DNA of 64,000 nt, taken from contig JAIVFH010000030.1 of assembly GCA_025765595.1 (NCBI GenBank), positions 1-64,000 of the forward strand. Reading direction: 5' to 3'. Positions 63,541 through 64,000 of the stretch are shown here, one piece after another. The position numbers were made by a program, and so were the translations under genes. Origin of the DNA: Obelidium mucronatum. Taxonomy: Eukaryota > Chytridiomycota > Chytridiomycetes > Chytridiales > Chytriomycetaceae. A model generated the notes under the pieces. The model was not told the DNA's origin, made no database searches, and worked only from the letters and a program-made list of their open reading frames with translations. Numbering within the stretch: the first letter of the stretch is position 1; each line of letters begins with the position of its first letter.

Positions 63541-64000
63541 GGTCTTTGGGAAATCGTCCATTGTATTGGGGTAAAGCGTTGACGTGTATGACTTACGTGG
63601 CAAATAGGTCGCCGTATGCGGACTTAAAAGTTACACCGCTTGAGGGGTTTACTGGAGTTAAACCGGATTTTGGGAAAATGCCATTGTGGGTGTTAACTTG
63701 CGCTCGAGAGCATGTTTATTTCTTAATTACGTTCAGGGCGGTCATGCCTATGAGGTGGTGGATGTTGAAACAAAAGAGGTTTTGTTACAACAAACCTAAA
63801 GTTTGATGAACGCGGTGATTCTTTTGAGGGAAAGTTTCCAGAAGAATTGGATGACATGTGCAATTTGTTGAGTGGAAGTGATGGAGAAGATGAAGATTAT
63901 AAAGTAGCTCGTGTGGACGAGGGGGTGATGGGAGTTGGTGAAGTAGATGAGGATGATGTACCTGATGAAGCAACGGATTATGCTTCTGAATATGGAACGG
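63540..64000 (+). pseudogene. Ty1/copia retrotransposon fragment (integrase end), runs off window
   Basis: The stretch 63,560-63,680 encodes W-G-K-A-L-T-C-M-T-Y-V-A-N-R-S-P and L-E-G-F-T-G-V-K-P-D-F, the C-terminal integrase pattern of copia elements (family consensus: tryptophan-led helix, N-R-x-P, then G-x-K-P-D). After frame changes near 63,690 and 63,740 it continues Y-E-V-V-D-V-E-T-K-E-V, the usual 'G-Y-R-V-W-D' zone. Another one-base shift near 63,800 leads to L-K-F-D-E-R and an acidic stretch continuing to the last base. At least three frame changes mark it as decayed. Confidence 0.7.

Overview
The window is nuclear DNA of a fungus, most likely an early-diverging zoosporic one (chytrid-like). 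The basis is short GT-AG introns of about 50-90 nt in nearly every gene, fungal-type transposases (KDZ-like with CxC cysteine clusters, Plavaka-like), and fungal housekeeping families (PhoD phosphatase, ER J-protein, FAD/folate-type mitochondrial carrier, Ima1-type inner nuclear membrane protein, SET methyltransferase, RhoGAP). The phylum is inferred, not proven.

Layout. 1-8.3 kb is a composite mobile element with 267-bp terminal inverted repeats (TIRs). Inside it are a broken pogo/Tigger-type transposase flanked by ~600-bp MITE-like repeats, a degenerate ORF, and fragments of two genes found again further right. 8.3-19.5 kb is a second mobile-element zone: an unrecognised multi-exon gene (8.8-11.3 kb), a small companion gene, a KDZ-like transposase gene on the minus strand (about 15.4 to 12.5 kb), and an inverted, partly duplicated plus-strand copy of its cysteine-cluster region (16.7-19.5 kb). 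These elements share subterminal clusters of a degenerate CTCCTAATAGCGC-type motif and a 23-bp repeat beginning GATGAATGGGC.

20.5-57.1 kb is mostly host genes: PhoD phosphatase, an SH3-domain remnant, a gene with repeated S-N-V-V-F-G-D-D motifs, an Erj5-like ER J-protein, an M14-carboxypeptidase-like membrane protein with lost catalytic residues, a small Ser-rich ORF, a mitochondrial carrier, an unknown gene family (one broken and one intact copy), a gene-poor stretch with five hairpins of constant loop, a SET-domain methyltransferase, a proline-rich protein, a PH-RhoGAP protein, a secreted YHYH protein with a long repeat tail, a four-helix membrane protein, a Ser-rich protein, two tandem MASE1/histidine-kinase-like pseudokinases, and an Ima1-like protein. 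A truncated third pseudokinase copy lies at 57.5-57.9 kb. 58-63.4 kb is an apparently intact Plavaka-family transposase gene divergent from an unknown companion gene. 63.5-64 kb is a frameshifted Ty1/copia fragment that runs off the end.

Most notable: (i) five hairpins with the invariant loop core GGGACGCCT and different but complementary stems; (ii) paired pseudo-histidine kinases that both lack the phospho-acceptor His; (iii) GC palindromes with GAA/TTC loops and compensatory stem changes, in one intron and one minisatellite; (iv) a KDZ-type mobile-element neighbourhood with an unrecognised accessory gene.

Exon boundaries were worked out by hand from GT-AG sites and reading-frame continuity. 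Several genes close exactly in frame (PhoD, ER J-protein, M14-like, carrier, SET, RhoGAP, YHYH, 46.6-kb and 47.7-kb genes, both pseudokinases). No database search was possible, so family names rest on motif recognition.
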